Shown in pieces: positions 15,264 through 25,664 of a DNA stretch of 64,000 nt. A program made the translations under genes and the position numbers. This DNA comes from Deltaproteobacteria bacterium (GTDB taxonomy: Bacteria; Myxococcota_A; Polyangia; Polyangiales; Houyiibacteriaceae): the NCBI GenBank assembly GCA_017644045.1, contig JAEPMI010000003.1, forward strand, positions 434,001 through 498,000, read 5' to 3'. The notes beneath the pieces are model-generated. The model saw only the letters and a list, made by a program, of their open reading frames with translations. It was not told the origin of the DNA and made no database searches. Position 1 is the stretch's first letter. Each line of letters opens with the position of its first letter.

Positions 15264-17066
15264 TCACCCGCCGGGCGCGACCCGGGCCATCACCGCCGCG
15301 AGCACGATCGAGAGCGCCGTCCCGACGCCGAAGAGCCGCAGCGACTCGTCGGGGACGAGGAGCATCGCGATGCCGGCCGCCAACATGATCAGGCCGATCC
15401 ACGCGACCCAGCGGAGGAGCGTGAGGCCGCCCATCAGGCAGACGCCTGCGAGCGTGAAGCTGTTCGCGGCGAGCACGTGCACCAGGTCGATCGGGACCCA
15501 CAGCGAGATCACCCGCGGGACCATGACGAGCACTCCGCAGATGAAGAGCATCCCGATCAGCTGACGACTGAAGACGTTCGTCATCACCTCGCGTCGGAGG
15601 GCGACGACGAGGATGACGAGCAAGACGATGAGCAGGCTTCCATAGCCCACCGTCTCCGTGGGTGTGGCCGCGTCCTCTTTCACGAAGACGAACACCATCA
15701 TCACGACGCCGAAGATGGCGAGCACGCTCAACGCCAAGGCGCGTGAGCGTGTGCCGACGTTCGGGTCGCGCTCACGGGCGAACGCCTCGAGCGCCTCCGC
15801 CTTCGCTCGTCGTTCCGCCAGCAGCTGATCGAGCCACTCCTGCGCTGTTTTCGCCGTGACGTTGTCCGGCCAAGAGCGGAGCGCTTGGTCCAGCGCGAAG
15901 CGCACCTCGGCGAAGCGCTCGTCGATCGCCCGGCGCTGCTCGTCGTCCGGCGACTCGATCGCGAGCAGCTCCTCGAGCGACTCGAGCCGCTCGCGCGCTC
16001 GCTCCGTCAGCTGCACCGAGTCCTCGTGCTCGCGGAAGTCGAGGAGCGCCTGACGGAACTCCTTTGCGCTCCGGGGGCGCTCGTCGGGGTTCTTCGCGCA
16101 AGCCCGGTTGGCCAGCTCCGCGAGCTCCTCCGGGACGTCGACGTCGTAGCGCGAGGGCTCGGACGCGTGCGCGTGCAGCAGCGCCTCGACGCTGGTGCGC
16201 GCCTCGTGCCGCAGGCGCCCCGTCAGGAGCTCGTGCAGAACGGCACCGAGCAAGTAGACGTCGGTGCGTTCGTCGATCACACCCCCGGCCGCCATCTCGG
16301 GCGCCATGTAGCCGAGCGTTCCGCAGAGCCGTCCGCCGGTGTCTTCGCCAGTCTTGGCAGCGATGCCCCAGTCGGCGACGTAGACGTCGCCGTAGCGACC
16401 GATGAGTACGTTTTCCGGTTTCAGGTCGCGATGGACGATGCCCCGACTGTGCGCGAAGTGCACCGCGTTGCAGACCTGCATGAGGATCTGCAGATGGCCG
16501 TGCAGTCGATCCGCGGGCGAACCTTCCCAACCCTCCCAGCCGTCGTGACTCGGGTCGGCGAGGAGCTCGTCCCAGGAGACGCCCTCGATGCGCTTCATGA
16601 CCAGCGCGGGCCGGTCGGCGGAGTCGAGCCCGAGCGCGTGGACCGGGACGATCGACGGATGCTCGAGCTGCCCGGTGATCCGCCCCTCGAAGAGCAGCGC
16701 CTCGCGCGCGGCCTCGGGAGCGCCATCCTTGGCGGTCTTCACGGCCACGTCGCGGTCGAGCGAATGCTGTCGCGTCAGGAAGACTCGGCCCATCCCTCCT
16801 TCGCCGATGATCCCGCGAACCTCGAGGTCCGCGCTGCGGATCTCCCCGGGCGCGCCTCCCTTCACCGGCTGGCTACCTCGGAGATCGACGGTGATGCGGG
16901 GCAGCGGGCGATGGGGAGAGTCACTGGGCGGCGGCGCCGCCATCGTCTCGTGGAGCGACGCGTCGTCGACCGGTCGGATCGTCGCGGCCACGGCGAGCTC
17001 CGTCTCGGCGATCCCCGTCGCCTTCAGCTTCGCTCGCGCCTCCGCCTCGGTGAGCGCTCCCTCCAT
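15264..17066 (-). CDS. Ser/Thr protein kinase (DWG variant) with six-helix membrane domain
   Basis: 600 residues from ATG 17066. The kinase domain (~80-345) has GEGGMGRVF, VAVKTA, HRDLKPEN, ADWGIAAK (Trp in place of Phe in the DFG motif) and APEM. A charged helical segment (~350-435) that may be a coiled coil follows. The last ~155 residues hold about six hydrophobic segments, e.g. ALALSVLAIFGVVMMVFVFV, SLLIVLLVILVVAL and LIGMLFICGVLVMV, so the kinase is tethered at the inner membrane by a polytopic domain of unknown type. It could be a sensor that reads membrane state. It follows the 17179-18894 kinase on the same strand. Confidence 0.92.
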   Translation of the reverse strand: MEGALTEAEARAKLKATGIAETELAVAATIRPVDDASLHETMAAPPPSDSPHRPLPRITVDLRGSQPVKGGAPGEIRSADLEVRGIIGEGGMGRVFLTRQHSLDRDVAVKTAKDGAPEAAREALLFEGRITGQLEHPSIVPVHALGLDSADRPALVMKRIEGVSWDELLADPSHDGWEGWEGSPADRLHGHLQILMQVCNAVHFAHSRGIVHRDLKPENVLIGRYGDVYVADWGIAAKTGEDTGGRLCGTLGYMAPEMAAGGVIDERTDVYLLGAVLHELLTGRLRHEARTSVEALLHAHASEPSRYDVDVPEELAELANRACAKNPDERPRSAKEFRQALLDFREHEDSVQLTERARERLESLEELLAIESPDDEQRRAIDERFAEVRFALDQALRSWPDNVTAKTAQEWLDQLLAERRAKAEALEAFARERDPNVGTRSRALALSVLAIFGVVMMVFVFVKEDAATPTETVGYGSLLIVLLVILVVALRREVMTNVFSRQLIGMLFICGVLVMVPRVISLWVPIDLVHVLAANSFTLAGVCLMGGLTLLRWVAWIGLIMLAAGIAMLLVPDESLRLFGVGTALSIVLAAVMARVAPGG

Positions 17067-17128
17067 TCCTCCCGAGTATAGGGAATTTCGGGCAGCCTCC
17101 GAGAGGCGACGACGCCCACCGTCGGGGT

Positions 17129-17168
17129 GGCGGATAGGCCCCCCGATTCGTCGCTCGGGGGTTCCGCC
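17129..17168 (-). terminator. Strong two-part hairpin between two kinase genes
   Basis: Outer arms GGCGGA and TCCGCC enclose an inner stem CCCCCGA / TCGGGGG. It begins 11 bases after the stop of the 17179-18894 kinase gene, on that gene's strand. No T-run follows, so termination is inferred from position and stem strength. Confidence 0.5.
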
Positions 17169-17178
17169 TTCGCGTGCG

Positions 17179-18894
17179 TCAGCGAAGCTGACCGAGGAGC
17201 TGTTCCAGGCGGCGTCGCTCGTCGCGGTTCGCGTTGCCCATGCGGGCCTGGATGACGCCCTGGATCTCCCCGCGGCCGTAGGCGGTCGTGATCAGTGACT
17301 GCGCGGCTCGGCGGAGCCGGTCGGTGTTGGCGATCGACGCCTCGACGAGGTGGTCCTTCATCGACGCGTCGTGGCGCATGTTCGGGTCGCGCTCGTACGC
17401 GTCGCGGTACTCGCCGACTGCGTCGGTCAGCGCCCGGCCGTTGCCGTAGGAGCGGCCCAGCAGCAGGTGGGGGCGCGGGTCCTCCGGGTTGCTGCGCGAG
17501 TAGCGGAGGAGCTGGCCCTCCACGCTGCGAGGGAGCCGGCGGTTCGAGCGCATCAAGCGAGCGTGGGCCGCTTGCACCTCGCGGGGGAGCTCGCCCTGCC
17601 AGCTCCACCGGTTCGCGCTCGCCGCCATCGTCGGCGTGGCCTCCATGGTCGGTGTGGCCGCCATCGTCGGAGCGGCCTCCATGGTCGGCGCGGGCTCCAT
17701 GGTCGGCGCGTCCATGCTGGGCGCCATGGCCGTCGGGCTCATCGCCGCGGCCACGCCCGGCTGGGCGATCGGTGGCGTCACGGGAGGGTCCTCGCCGCCG
17801 CTGAGCATGACCACGCCCAGGATCGCGATCAGCACCAACGCACCGGCCGCGGCGATCCAAGCGACCTTCGGCACCTGCTTGCTGGCCTTCATCAAGGTCT
17901 GCGCCGCGTGCTTGCCGCTCGCTATCGTGAGCCCCGGCCCGACCGCGAGGCCGCTCGACGGCTGCGACGAGCGCTCGGTGGGCAACGGCAACCGGTCGAA
18001 GGCCTGGAGCATCTCGCTGGCGTTGGCGAAGCGTGTGTTGCGCTCCTTCGCGAGCGCCTTGGCGAGGAACGCCTCGAGCTCCGGCGGAACGACCAGGTGC
18101 GCGGCCGTCTGCTGCAGCGGTGGCGCCTCCTCCATCAGGTGTGCTCGAAGGAGGGCGGTCGGCTCGCGATGATCGAAGGGCCGCCGGCCCGCGAGCATCT
18201 CGTAGAGGATCAGCCCGGCCGCGTAGGTGTCGGACGCTGGGATGGCGCCTTCACCGGAGGCCTGCTCGGGCGCCATGTAGGCGGGGGTGCCCAGGATCGC
18301 GCCAGCCCGCGTGAGCTGTGGGCCGCCGCGCGGCGAGTCGTCGTCGAAGCGTGCGAGGCCGAAGTCGAGCACCTGGACGTGGATCGAACCGTCGCCGAGG
18401 AAGCGGACCATGACGTTGGAGGGCTTGAGGTCGCGGTGGACCAGCCCCTCCGCGTGTGCGTGACCGACGCCCCGGAGCAGCTGGCGGAAGACCTCGTACG
18501 CCTGTGCCGGCGTCGGGCGATTCACCTCGAGGGCCTTCGCGAGATCCTCGCCCTTCGCCAGCTCCATCACGATGAAGCGGGTCTCGCCGTCGACCCCGTA
18601 GTCGCTGACGGCGACGATGTTCGGGTGGTGCAACGCCGAGAGGGTCTTCGCCTCGCGCTCGAAGCGCTGCTTGATCGACTCCTTCTGGGCAAGCTCCTCG
18701 AGGAGGACCTTGAGCGCGACCTTCCGACCGAGCGTGAGGTGCTCGGCCAGGAAGATGCTCCCCATGCCGCCCTCGCCCAGCGCGCGTTCGATGCGGTAGC
18801 GGCCGGCGATCTGACGCCCGACCCACGGATCTTCGCGGGTCTGCGCTTCCTGGCCGCCACTTCGGGGCGGTTTCACCGTTGGCCGTTCGACCAT
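17179..18894 (-). CDS. Membrane Ser/Thr protein kinase with PTM-repeat linker and TPR-like tail
   Basis: 571 residues from ATG 18894; a TTG 12 codons upstream is less likely. The kinase domain (~31-295) has GEGGMGSIF, VALKVL, HRDLKPSN, DFGLAR and APEQ, all intact. One transmembrane helix (VAWIAAAGALVLIAILGVVML) lies near residue 355. The outer part starts with a low-complexity linker of PTMEA/PTMAA repeats. A helical region of ~150 residues then contains PHLLLGRSYGNGRALTDAVG, which looks TPR-like, and several basic residues. The external tail presumably senses or binds something in the periplasm; the ligand is unknown. The two kinase genes 17179-18894 and 15264-17066 are tandem on the minus strand, with a hairpin between them. 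Confidence 0.92.
   Translation of the reverse strand: MVERPTVKPPRSGGQEAQTREDPWVGRQIAGRYRIERALGEGGMGSIFLAEHLTLGRKVALKVLLEELAQKESIKQRFEREAKTLSALHHPNIVAVSDYGVDGETRFIVMELAKGEDLAKALEVNRPTPAQAYEVFRQLLRGVGHAHAEGLVHRDLKPSNVMVRFLGDGSIHVQVLDFGLARFDDDSPRGGPQLTRAGAILGTPAYMAPEQASGEGAIPASDTYAAGLILYEMLAGRRPFDHREPTALLRAHLMEEAPPLQQTAAHLVVPPELEAFLAKALAKERNTRFANASEMLQAFDRLPLPTERSSQPSSGLAVGPGLTIASGKHAAQTLMKASKQVPKVAWIAAAGALVLIAILGVVMLSGGEDPPVTPPIAQPGVAAAMSPTAMAPSMDAPTMEPAPTMEAAPTMAATPTMEATPTMAASANRWSWQGELPREVQAAHARLMRSNRRLPRSVEGQLLRYSRSNPEDPRPHLLLGRSYGNGRALTDAVGEYRDAYERDPNMRHDASMKDHLVEASIANTDRLRRAAQSLITTAYGRGEIQGVIQARMGNANRDERRRLEQLLGQLR
17630..17740. repeat. Imperfect 18-bp tandem repeat encoding PTM-x-A linker
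   Basis: About six copies of an 18-bp unit encode six-residue repeats of the type APTMEA inside the kinase linker. The copies have diverged at third positions, unlike the near-identical array at 11344-11520. Confidence 0.75.
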
Positions 18895-18958
18895 CCGTGG
18901 AAGGATCGGCGGTCGGCCTCGACAGCGCAACCCCGACCCGGGACGGTTGCCGGTGCGC

Positions 18959-20587
18959 TCAGCTTCCGTCGAACGCGGCCTGGCAGATCGCCTGGGCCTC
19001 CTCGAGCAGCGCGCTCAGGTGGGCCTCTCCGCCGAAGCTCTCCGCGTAGATCTTGTAGATCGCCTCGGTCCCGCTCGGCCGCGCGGCAAACCAGCCGCTC
19101 TCGGCCACGACCTTGAGCCCACCGATGGCGGCGCCGTTGCCGGGCGCTTCCGTGAGCACGGACTGGATCGTCTCGCCGGCGAGCTCCTCGGCGGTCACGG
19201 CGCTCGGGCCGAGCGCCTTGAGCGCCGCCTTCTGCTCAGGGGTCGCGGGCGCGTCCACGCGGCGGTAGATCGGCCGGCCAAAGCGTTCGGCGAGCCCGTC
19301 GTAGACCGTCTGCGGGTCCTTGCCACTGGTCGCCATCACCTCGGCGAGGAGCAGGTCCATCACGAAACCGTCCTTGTCGGTGGTCCAGGTGCGGCCGTCC
19401 TTGCGCAGGAAGGTCGCGCCCGCGCTCTCCTCGCCGCCGAAACCGATCGACTCGTCCATCAGCCCATCGACGAAGTGCTTGAAGCCCACCGGGGTCTCGA
19501 CCACCGCGCGCCCGTGGTCCTTCGCGACCCGGTCGAGCATACCGCTGGTCACCACCGTCTTGCCGATGCCCTTGCCGGCCCAGCCGCGGGTTCGGAGCAG
19601 GTGGTCGACCGCGACCGCGAGCACGTCGTTCGGCGCCATCAGCGCGCCGCTCGCCACGATGCCGTGGCGATCGTAGTCGGTGTCGTTGCCCACGCAGAGA
19701 TCGTAGTCACCGGCGCGTGCCACCAGCGACGCCATCGCGTAGGGCGACGAGCAGTCCATCCGGATCACGCCGTCGTGGTCGAGCGTCATGAAGCGGAAGG
19801 TCGGGTCCACCTCGGGGTTGAGGACGTCGAGATCGATCTTCCATCGCTCGGCGATTGGACCCCAGTAGTCGACGCCGGCGCCGCCCATCGGATCGATCCC
19901 GAGCTTCAGCCCAGCGCTCGCGATCGCCTCCATGTCGACCACGTCGCCGAGGGCGTCGACGTAGGGTGTCACGTAGTCGTGGACCGTCACGGCCAGCCGG
20001 CCCCGAGCGATGGGCACCCGGAAGAGCTGATCGAGCTTGCCCGCGAGATACTCGTTCGCGCGATCCTCGATGTCCGCGGTCAGCTCGCCCCCCGCCGGAC
20101 CACCGTGGGGCGGGTCGTACTTGATGCCGCCATCGCCCGGGGGGTTGTGGCTCGGCGTGATGACGATGCCGTCGGCGAGTCCCTTCTCGCGCCCTCGGTT
20201 GTACTCGAGGATCGCGAAGGACACCGCCGGAGTCGGCGTGTAGCCGTCGGCCGCGTCCACCCGAACGTCCACGCCGTTGGCGACCAACACCTCGACCACC
20301 GAGATCCAAGCGGGGGTGCTCAGCGCGTGCGTGTCCTTGCCCACGAAGAGCGGTCCATCGATCCCGCGCGCCTTCCGGTGATCACAGACCGCCTGCGCCA
20401 CCGCGAGCAGGTGCGCCTCGTTGAACGACGCCTTCGGCGCCGACCCCCGATGCCCGCTGGTCCCGAATTTCACCCTCTGCCCCCGCTCCCGCGAATCCGG
20501 CTGAATCGTGTAGTAGCTCGCGATCAACGCCGGCACGTCGATCCAGGACTCTCTCGGAGCGGGCTTCCCCGCGAGCGGATGCACCAT
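18959..20587 (-). CDS. pgm: Phosphoglucomutase (alpha-D-glucose phosphate-specific)
   Basis: 542 residues, the usual size for this family. It interconverts glucose-1-phosphate and glucose-6-phosphate, linking glycogen and nucleotide-sugar pools to glycolysis and the pentose phosphate route. FGTSGHRGSA at the N-terminus is typical of bacterial Pgm. TPSHNP carries the phosphoserine; GNDTDYDRHGI is the metal-binding loop; GFGGEESAGA is the sugar-binding loop; ARPSGTEAIYKIYAES is the phosphate-binding loop. All are intact. The ATG at 20587 fits the family N-terminus. The 130-base gap upstream contains a duplicated 24-bp element. Confidence 0.96.
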   Translation of the reverse strand: MVHPLAGKPAPRESWIDVPALIASYYTIQPDSRERGQRVKFGTSGHRGSAPKASFNEAHLLAVAQAVCDHRKARGIDGPLFVGKDTHALSTPAWISVVEVLVANGVDVRVDAADGYTPTPAVSFAILEYNRGREKGLADGIVITPSHNPPGDGGIKYDPPHGGPAGGELTADIEDRANEYLAGKLDQLFRVPIARGRLAVTVHDYVTPYVDALGDVVDMEAIASAGLKLGIDPMGGAGVDYWGPIAERWKIDLDVLNPEVDPTFRFMTLDHDGVIRMDCSSPYAMASLVARAGDYDLCVGNDTDYDRHGIVASGALMAPNDVLAVAVDHLLRTRGWAGKGIGKTVVTSGMLDRVAKDHGRAVVETPVGFKHFVDGLMDESIGFGGEESAGATFLRKDGRTWTTDKDGFVMDLLLAEVMATSGKDPQTVYDGLAERFGRPIYRRVDAPATPEQKAALKALGPSAVTAEELAGETIQSVLTEAPGNGAAIGGLKVVAESGWFAARPSGTEAIYKIYAESFGGEAHLSALLEEAQAICQAAFDGS

Positions 20588-20610
20588 CCCCCGGTCCTAC
20601 CAAACCCCCG

Positions 20611-22510
<1,900 letters not shown>

Positions 22511-22542
22511 GCGCGACGGGTGTACGCTGGCGGTGGAGCGCC

Positions 22543-24591
22543 ATGCGCAACGTCGCCTTCTACGAGCGGTATCAGTCGACCGGCAAGGTCTTCGCCGATG
22601 CTGCGGCCGCGATCTACGGCGGCGTGGATCGGGAGACCGATGCGGCGGTCTTCATCAAGGTCATGGAGGGCGAGCCCGACCCCGCCCGTCGTCTGGCGTT
22701 CACCCGTGAGGCGCAGCTCCTCTCGTCTCTGCAGCACCCCTCCTTCCCCAAGCTCCTCGCCGACCACTCCTCGGCCGTTCGCCCCTTCGTCGTGCTCGAA
22801 GGCATTCGCGGCCAGCCCTTCGATGCATGGGTGGCGGATCGCCGACCGCGCGCCTCGGTCGCGCTGCACCTGCTCTCGCAGCTCGCGAGCGCGCTCCACG
22901 CGCTGCACTCGAGTGGCCACGCCAACGGCGAGCTCACCCCGGGCATGCTCTGGGTGCGCGGTCAGGGCACGCTGACCGAGGTGACCCTGCTGTCCACCGG
23001 TCGGGCGACCCCGGTCGGACCCGACGCGGCCACACTCCGTCCCATCCCGCGTCCGGCACCACCGCCGTCGGGCTTCGTCGCCCCCGAGCTCTTCGCGCTC
23101 CACGAGCCCGGTGAGACGATCCAGGCCACCGAGCGCAGCGACCTCTACGGCGCGGGAGCCATCGTCTATCGGTACCTCACCGGCCACCCGCCGGTCGCCA
23201 TCGCGCCGAGCGACCCGGCGGAGGTGGCCATCGAACGCATCCGCACCGCGCAGCCCGACCTGGCGAAGGTCGAGCGTGGGCTCCGGCCGATCTTCGAGCG
23301 CTTGCTCGCGAAGCGCCCCGCCGCTCGCTACCCCTCCGCGGTCGCCGTGCTGGAAGCCATCGCCGCTCTACCGTCCAGCGGGCGCGCGACCGCCATCTCG
23401 CCCGGCGACCGGGTCGGCGATCAGTACGTGGTGCATTCGGTGCTCGGTGAGGGCGGCTTCGGCGTCACGGTCCTCGCCCGCGACGAGACGCTCCAGCGCG
23501 ACGTCGCCATCAAGTTCCTCCACCGCGGCGACGCGGAGGATCTCCTCGGAGAAGCACGCGCGATGGCGCGAGTGACCCACCCGAACGTGGCCGCCATCTA
23601 CGGCTACGGCATGCACGAGGGGATCGCCTACCTCGTGATGCAGTACCTGCAGGGCGAGCCGCTCTCGCGGGTGCTCGAGACCGCGACCGAGCCGCTCGGC
23701 GTCACCGACGTCGTCACGATCCTCGACGGCACCGCGATGGGGGTGGAAGCGATCCACGAGGCGGGTCTGGTCCACGGCGATCTCAAGCCGGCCAACATCG
23801 TGGTCGGCCCAGCGTTCCGCATCGGCGTGACCGACTTCGGCCTGGTGAAGGCGGTCGACCACTTCGTGAAGCAGGCCAAGCGCATCGACGGGACCCCGGC
23901 GTACCTGGCACCCGAGCACATCCGCTCGCGCGTGCGGCCCCAGCTCGCCCACCGGATGGACGTCTACGCGCTCGGCATCCTCGCCTACGAGCTCATCACG
24001 GGCTCCCCGCCCTTCGACGGCCCCGACCGGTCCCTGGTCATGCAGCGCCACCTCCACGCGCCGGTCACGCCGCCGAGCGAGCTCGCGGGGCGTCTCGAGC
24101 GGCTCGACTCGGTCGTTCTCCGCGCGCTCCACAAAGACCCCAAGCGACGCACGCCCGACGTCGCCACCTTCCGTCAGGAGCTCCGCGAGGCACTCGCCGA
24201 CGACGAGGAAGCGACCGAGGGGTTGCGAATCCTGCTGGTCGATCCGGACCGGGACGAGCGCACGGCGATCGTGCAAGTGATCGAGAAGCTCGTCCCCGCC
24301 GCGCACGTCACGCAGGCGGCGATCGGCAGCGCGGCGCTTCGGCGCGCAGCGAAGCGCCGGCCCGACCTGGTGCTGGTGGAGCTCGCCATGCCGGACATGA
24401 ACGGCGTGGAGCTCCTCGCCCAGCTTCGGGCCGTCGTCGAGGATGCCCCCCCGGCCGTGATCCTCACTGCCAACGGTTCTGCGGCCGACTGGCCGCTCCT
24501 GCGCGCTCTGGGCGCCCGGGCCTTCATGCCCAAGCCGGTCGACGAAGAGATCTTCGCGCTCGTGCTCGAGAAGCTGCTCGACCGGGGCTGA
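22543..24591 (+). CDS. Pseudokinase - Ser/Thr kinase - pseudoreceiver fusion
   Basis: 682 residues from ATG 22543. Residues ~5-270 form a degenerate kinase domain. AVFIK keeps the ATP-site Lys39 and FVAPELF the APE motif, but HRDLKP reads NGELTP (128-133) and DFG reads STG (151-153). Residues ~295-545 form a second kinase: GEGGFG (302-307), Lys324, HGDLKPAN (411-418, a non-RD loop), DFG (431-433) and APE (456-458), so it should be active. Residues 562-682 form a response-regulator receiver fold: acidic pocket Asp567/Asp569, Thr642 and Lys664 are kept, but the phospho-acceptor Asp is Glu613 (LVLVELAMPDMNG). No membrane helix is seen. The Glu mimics a phosphorylated state in many receivers, so the tail may be locked on. 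The substrate is unknown. Confidence 0.93.
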   Translation: MRNVAFYERYQSTGKVFADAAAAIYGGVDRETDAAVFIKVMEGEPDPARRLAFTREAQLLSSLQHPSFPKLLADHSSAVRPFVVLEGIRGQPFDAWVADRRPRASVALHLLSQLASALHALHSSGHANGELTPGMLWVRGQGTLTEVTLLSTGRATPVGPDAATLRPIPRPAPPPSGFVAPELFALHEPGETIQATERSDLYGAGAIVYRYLTGHPPVAIAPSDPAEVAIERIRTAQPDLAKVERGLRPIFERLLAKRPAARYPSAVAVLEAIAALPSSGRATAISPGDRVGDQYVVHSVLGEGGFGVTVLARDETLQRDVAIKFLHRGDAEDLLGEARAMARVTHPNVAAIYGYGMHEGIAYLVMQYLQGEPLSRVLETATEPLGVTDVVTILDGTAMGVEAIHEAGLVHGDLKPANIVVGPAFRIGVTDFGLVKAVDHFVKQAKRIDGTPAYLAPEHIRSRVRPQLAHRMDVYALGILAYELITGSPPFDGPDRSLVMQRHLHAPVTPPSELAGRLERLDSVVLRALHKDPKRRTPDVATFRQELREALADDEEATEGLRILLVDPDRDERTAIVQVIEKLVPAAHVTQAAIGSAALRRAAKRRPDLVLVELAMPDMNGVELLAQLRAVVEDAPPAVILTANGSAADWPLLRALGARAFMPKPVDEEIFALVLEKLLDRG

Positions 24592-25242
24592 TCAACGCCG
24601 GATGCGGACCTCGTCGAGCGACTTCCGCTCCAGGTTCGGCACCTGGCAGTCGTCGGCGGGATAGCCGATCGGAATGAGCAGGAAGGGCCGCTCGTTCGCC
24701 GGCCGCCCGAGCACCTCGGAGAGGAAGCCCATCGGGCTCGGCGTGTGGGTGAGGGTCGCGAGCCCCGCCTGGTGGAGCGCCGCGAGCAGCATTCCCGCCG
24801 CGATCCCGACCGACTCGTTCACGTAGTAGTGACGGTCGCTCTTGGTCTCCCCGTGCCGCTGCGCGAACACGACGATCAGCGCGGGTGCGATCTCCAGGAA
24901 GGGCTTCTCGGGGCCGGTCTCGAAGGGCTGGAGATCCTCGAGCCACTGGTCGGAGGCGCGGCCACCGTAGAAGGCTCGCTCCTCCTCTTCGGCCGCCTCG
25001 CGGATCTTGGTCTTCGTCTCCGGGTCGGTGACCAGCACGAAGGTCCAGGGCTGCTTGTGCGCTCCGCTCGGTGCCTGGGCCGCGGTCTCGATGCACATGT
25101 CGACGACGTCGAGCGGGATCGGGTCCGGGCTGAAGGCGCGAACGCTCCGCCGCCGCCGCATCTGCGTGAGAAAGCTCTCCGCGCGAGCGCGCATCTCGTC
25201 TTCGCCTCGACGATCGAAGCCCAGGGGTTTCATGCCGACCAT
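24592..25242 (-). CDS. Nitroreductase family flavoprotein (iodotyrosine-deiodinase-like branch)
   Basis: 216 residues from ATG 25242 (ATG 25233 is also possible). An FMN-dependent NAD(P)H oxidoreductase fold is indicated by RRRRSVRAFSPDPIP (FMN phosphate site), AAQAPSGAHKQPWTFV and GIAAGMLLAALHQAGLATL. PFLEIAPALIVVF and the GAHKQPW block are closest to the iodotyrosine deiodinase branch (IYD/BluB-like subgroup), which in bacteria may dehalogenate or act on aromatic nitro groups. The substrate is therefore uncertain. It is cytoplasmic. The gene is convergent with the kinase fusion, and the two stops abut at 24591/24592. Confidence 0.88.
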   Translation of the reverse strand: MVGMKPLGFDRRGEDEMRARAESFLTQMRRRRSVRAFSPDPIPLDVVDMCIETAAQAPSGAHKQPWTFVLVTDPETKTKIREAAEEEERAFYGGRASDQWLEDLQPFETGPEKPFLEIAPALIVVFAQRHGETKSDRHYYVNESVGIAAGMLLAALHQAGLATLTHTPSPMGFLSEVLGRPANERPFLLIPIGYPADDCQVPNLERKSLDEVRIRR

Positions 25243-25473
25243 GCGCTGGACCCTGCCAGAACTGGCATCCGTGCGCACCTACGGGGGCATCCGGGGTAGC
25301 CCGTCAACGATCGCACGCCGCTCAAGTCGCCGAAATCAATGGAATAATCGAGCTGTGACGTCGAGTCTCACCCGACCTTCGACGGGGTGCGCGAGGGTGT
25401 CACGAGGCCCTGGAGCGGTCGGATCCCAGATACCACCAGTGATCTCGGAGGGTTGGGTCCGTTGCAACGCTCC

Positions 25474-25488
25474 TGGCACAACGATTGC
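25474..25488 (+). promoter_or_regulatory. Sigma54 (-24/-12) promoter candidate
   Basis: TGGCACAACGATTGC keeps the invariant GG and GC with exactly ten bases between them and matches the TGGCAC-N5-TTGC consensus at the key positions. It lies about 175 bases before the GTG at 25665. A sigma54 promoter implies an enhancer-binding activator acting from upstream; the palindrome CGTTGCAACG at 25460-25469 is too close to be a typical enhancer site. Confidence 0.6.
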
Positions 25489-25630
25489 GAAGCAGTGCGT
25501 CGACATCCCACATCGGGGTGGGGCGTGTGCAATCGCTGACGCGCCCACCCGTCCCCGTTCGTCGCTCACGCGCACGCAACGGGGCCCAGCGTTGACAAGT
25601 GGGGCGCATCTGACAGAGAAGACGCCCCTT

Positions 25631-25649
25631 GCGCGGGTCTGACCCGCGC
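25631..25649 (+). promoter_or_regulatory. Perfect dyad in the leader of the outer-membrane protein gene
   Basis: GCGCGGGTC and GACCCGCGC flank a single T. It sits just before the ribosome-binding site GGAG (25654-25657) of the GTG start at 25665. It could be an operator or an mRNA hairpin that gates the start. A TTGACA hexamer at 25592 upstream has no good -10 partner. Confidence 0.55.
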
Positions 25650-25664
25650 CTTCGGAGAACACTC

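Larger units (their letters stand above)
25243..25664. other. 422-bp intergenic control region
   Basis: No convincing gene. Moving toward the gene at 25665 it holds a 10-bp palindrome CGTTGCAACG (25460-25469), a sigma54-like element (25474-25488), a TTGACA hexamer (25592-25597) and a 9-bp-arm dyad (25631-25649). The composition is visibly lower in GC than the genes. The left part may also hold the promoter of the divergent nitroreductase gene, but I see no clear hexamers there. Confidence 0.7.
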
